Shown: piece by piece, positions 50,948 to 53,069 of the stretch
Layout: every line of letters starts with the position of its first letter
Position numbering within the stretch: position 1 is the first letter of the stretch
DNA from: a virus
Reading direction: 5' to 3' (one strand)
Virus record (IMG/VR): IMGVR_UViG_3300037883_000032
Span: 1 to 53,069 of that record
DNA length: 53,069 nucleotides
Program-made: the position numbers and the translations under genes
The notes under the pieces: model-generated
Databases searched by the model: none
Seen by the model: the letters and a program-made list of their open reading frames with translations, nothing else
What the model was told of the DNA's origin: nothing

Positions 50948-51348
50948 GTGTAATCCCGCTCGAGTGCCCACTCCAGGTCCAGCTCGCGCGCGAAGTCGAA
51001 CACCCACCGTGCGAACCGCAGCAGGAGCTCCTTCGAGAACCGCCGGTAGCCGCTGTGATGGTTCGCGTGGCAGCGTTTGCAAACCGCGAGCCGGTTACGG
51101 GTGTCGAAGCGGACGGTCTCGAAGTCGTAGCCGCGCTGCCGTGCGTATTTGCGTAGCGTCTGCTCCTTCACGATGTGGTGGCCTTCGGTCGCTGGGCGTT
51201 CCCGGCAGGCGACGCAGATGCTGCCGCGCACCGCGGCGTTCCACAGGATCTTGCGCTTGTCGACCTGGCGGTGGCCGATCGCCTTGCCGCCCGTCATCAC
51301 GACGACGCGGCGTAGTGGCTTGCCGCGTTTCAGCGCGGTGCGCTTCAC
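50944..51348 (-). CDS. HNH nuclease, NinG-like start
   Basis: 134 residues from GTG. KRTALKRGKPLRR start, GGKAIGHRQVDKRKILWNAA, then CVACRERPATEGHHIVKEQT and TRNRLAVCKRCHANHHSGYR. HNH core with zinc cysteines. Likely recombination or DNA-repair nuclease, distinct from the two homing-type HNH genes. Confidence 0.82.
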   Translation of the reverse strand: MKRTALKRGKPLRRVVVMTGGKAIGHRQVDKRKILWNAAVRGSICVACRERPATEGHHIVKEQTLRKYARQRGYDFETVRFDTRNRLAVCKRCHANHHSGYRRFSKELLLRFARWVFDFARELDLEWALERDYT

Positions 51349-51956
51349 GTCTTCAGGGTCACCTTCGCGCGGCGCGGGCCCGGGGAGCCGGGGACCTTCG
51401 CGCGGTCCAGGGCAGCGCCGGTGCCGGCCACCTTGCGCAGCGCGTTGATCCCCGCGGCGATCGCGCCAGCGCTGTGGTCGGCCTTCGCGATCGGCAGCTC
51501 GTTCTCGCCGAGCGTCAGCTTGATCTGCGCGAGGCCTTCGGCGACGCCCTTCAGCGGCAGGTTCAAGGGCACGTCGAGGGTTAGCGTGACCTGCCGGCGG
51601 AGCGCTTTGCCGGCGGCCTCCGCGGTGATCGTGCCGCGCTCGACGAGCGCGAGCAGCTCGACCTCCAGCAGGTCGGGCGGGTAGGTCTCTGTGCCGGCCG
51701 TCGGCGAGCTGCCCTTGATCTCCCACTGGCGGCCCTCCTTCGGGTCGCCGACGCGCAGCGTCCAGGACGCCTCGCGGTCCATGCGGGCGACCAGCTCATC
51801 GCTGACCGCGCCGGCGGCCTCGGCGAGGGCCGTCCGCACTTCGTCCAGGTTGCTCATGTACTCCGCGAGGCGCTCTGTCGACGCGTCTAACGGGACGATC
51901 TCACCGGTCTTGAAGTCGACGACCTCGGTCGTGACGACTGCGATGGCCTCGGCCAT
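51345..51956 (-). CDS. Hypothetical protein of replication/recombination region
   Basis: 203 residues: AIAVVTTEVVDFKTGEIVPL, DEVRTALAEAAGAVSDELVA, SWTLRVGDPKEGRQWEIKGS, LLEVELLALVERGTITAEAA. Helix and sheet mix. It is coupled to HNH by GTGA and follows the recombination-type gene. Unknown. Confidence 0.6.
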   Translation of the reverse strand: MAEAIAVVTTEVVDFKTGEIVPLDASTERLAEYMSNLDEVRTALAEAAGAVSDELVARMDREASWTLRVGDPKEGRQWEIKGSSPTAGTETYPPDLLEVELLALVERGTITAEAAGKALRRQVTLTLDVPLNLPLKGVAEGLAQIKLTLGENELPIAKADHSAGAIAAGINALRKVAGTGAALDRAKVPGSPGPRRAKVTLKT

Positions 51957-51957
51957 G

Positions 51958-53069
51958 TCAGCTTCCCTGCTCGGCGACGCGTTCGCCGTACTCGCGGTCG
52001 AGTTTCTCCTGCTCGCTCTCGCCCTTCGGGGTCGTCGCTGGCGCGGGCTGTGTCTCGTCGCGCTCGGCCATCTTGCCGAGCGTTTCGCGGCGCTTGCGGA
52101 CGGCCGCGGCGACCCTCGTGACCTGTGCGAGCGCGAAGTGCGGAAGATACGCCTCGCGGCGGGCGCCGGCGCGGTCGACGCCGGCGGCCTGTTCGATCTC
52201 GTTCAGGATCGCGCCGATCGAGTTGTGGTCGGGCGCCACGTCGGGCTTGCCGAGCAGGTACGCGATCGCGTTGCGCGCGTTCGTGACCTGCGCCTCGGTC
52301 GCCGCCGGCCCGTACGGCGGACCGGCCGCCGGCGCTGCCTCCGAGGTCTCGCCGTTCTCGGTGGCCTCGGCGGTCGCCTGGTCCTCCATGTCCTGCGTGA
52401 ACAGCGCGCTCGCGCCGGTGACGAGGAGAACAGCGTCGACGAGCGCACGCTTGCGCGCCATCTTGATGACCGTGTTCCACAAGTCCGGCAGGTCGGGGTT
52501 GTCGATCTCGCCGACCTCCTGACCCTCGATGTCGTGGTTGCCGACCGCGAACTTCGCGTCACAGCCGCCGCGCTTCTTCCAACACACCCAGCCGCCGCCG
52601 AACTGCGGCTTGCCCTTGATGATCGCCTCGACGCCGCACGTCGGGCATTTCCGCTCCTGTTTGCGGTAGGCGTACTTCCGCTCACGGGTCGTGCAGAGAC
52701 CCTCGCCGCGGCCGAGGCGCGCGCCCGTCACGGCGTGAAAGATCGTGCAGTACGCGGGGACCGTCAGGTGGTCACCTGGGCCGTAGCGCTCGTCGTGGGT
52801 GATCTGCACGTCGAGCTGGAATAGGACGGCGAGCTTCTCGGCGCCGGGCTTCAGCAGCGTGGGCTTCTGTGTGCCGGGGATCACGCCGTAGTCGACATCG
52901 ACCTGCATCGCGTCCTCCATCGCTTCCTTGATCGTGTCGAGGCGCTTGACGAGATCGCCGGCGTTCACGTCCGTCGTCGCGGGAACGGGCGCGGGGGTGG
53001 CTGGCATCAGTGCCTGGCCGACGACCTGGCCCGGCTCGACGACGGTCGCGTCCTGGATGTGCTCCTCGG
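51958..53069 (-). CDS. Zinc-ribbon DNA-metabolism protein, 5' end beyond window
   Basis: At least 349 residues from ATG at 53007, and the frame stays open to the edge (EEHIQDATVVEPGQVVGQAL), so the start may lie outside. Conserved in actinophages: KPTLLKPGAEKLAVLFQLDV, RKQERKCPTCGVEAIIKGKP, GGGWVCWKKRGGCDAKFAVG, LPDLWNTVIKMARKRALVDA. The zinc ribbon and position near HNH suggest single-strand annealing or replication. The C-terminal 100 residues are an acidic linker and helices. Confidence 0.7.
   Translation of the reverse strand, partial: EEHIQDATVVEPGQVVGQALMPATPAPVPATTDVNAGDLVKRLDTIKEAMEDAMQVDVDYGVIPGTQKPTLLKPGAEKLAVLFQLDVQITHDERYGPGDHLTVPAYCTIFHAVTGARLGRGEGLCTTRERKYAYRKQERKCPTCGVEAIIKGKPQFGGGWVCWKKRGGCDAKFAVGNHDIEGQEVGEIDNPDLPDLWNTVIKMARKRALVDAVLLVTGASALFTQDMEDQATAEATENGETSEAAPAAGPPYGPAATEAQVTNARNAIAYLLGKPDVAPDHNSIGAILNEIEQAAGVDRAGARREAYLPHFALAQVTRVAAAVRKRRETLGKMAERDETQPAPATTPKGESEQEKLDREYGERVAEQGS

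Noticed and set aside
1-53069. CRISPR array, integrase or attachment site
   Set aside because: No regularly spaced repeats and no recombinase motifs were seen; tRNA 3' end has no visible duplicate.

Overview
The window is part of a high-GC tailed double-stranded DNA phage genome. Both ends cut genes: a tape measure gene at the left and a recombination-type gene at the right. Nearly every gene reads on the minus strand, in tight operons with ATGA, GTGA or TGATG stop-start overlaps. The tail genes (tube, chaperone pair with a -1 frameshift site, tape measure, no sheath seen) suggest a siphovirus. The host is probably an actinobacterium. Supporting signs are TAnnnT boxes set 6-8 bases before start codons (leaderless-type starts), a GpgS-like enzyme, and secreted proteins that resemble, from memory, those of Thermoleophilia/Solirubrobacterales. 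The host assignment is inference. No integrase or attachment site is seen.

Layout, following minus-strand transcription from right to left. (1) 41.7-53.1 kb: DNA-metabolism and accessory genes. These include a zinc-ribbon recombination-type protein, an HNH nuclease, a wrecked C5 cytosine methyltransferase next to an intact beta-class methyltransferase, a DUF3560-like protein, many small genes, and three exported products (lipoprotein, collagen-like protein, Cys-rich secreted protein) around a small HTH protein. (2) 40.4-41.7 kb: a plus-strand pair, a papain-like protease and a ParB-like protein. (3) 32-40.3 kb: small accessory genes, a protein with 32 copies of an (E/G/W)AA tripeptide, the small terminase and an RHH regulator. 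(4) 27.7-32 kb: GpgS-like enzyme, large terminase, a tRNA-Glu with an odd D-arm, and a GroES co-chaperonin. (5) 14.7-27.5 kb: second HNH, portal, MuF protein fused to a RelA/SpoT-like domain, GH25 endolysin, LuxR-type HTH, prohead protease with nested scaffold, decoration and major capsid proteins. (6) 10.8-14.7 kb: minor virion proteins. (7) 5.1-10.8 kb: a sugar cassette (four glycosyltransferases and one epimerase) with HNH, VRR-NUC and winged-helix genes. (8) 0-4.8 kb: one plus-strand gene, head closure, three tandem DUF6527-like paralogues, tail completion, tail terminator, tube, chaperones and tape measure.

Two repeated promoter-like families divide the genome. GGGGTCTACGAT occurs four times, always on the minus strand in front of a virion gene (portal, protease/scaffold, head closure, tail chaperone). 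GTCGC-N5-GC(T/G)ACACT-type elements occur at eight intergenic sites, mostly before early or accessory genes. Its right half becomes a TACACT -10 box in four copies, so it reads as an operator overlapping a promoter. These two families, the MuF-RelA/SpoT fusion, the tRNA with a 23-base insertion and the HNH gene carrying a recoded copy of its neighbour's N-terminus are the most unusual signals.
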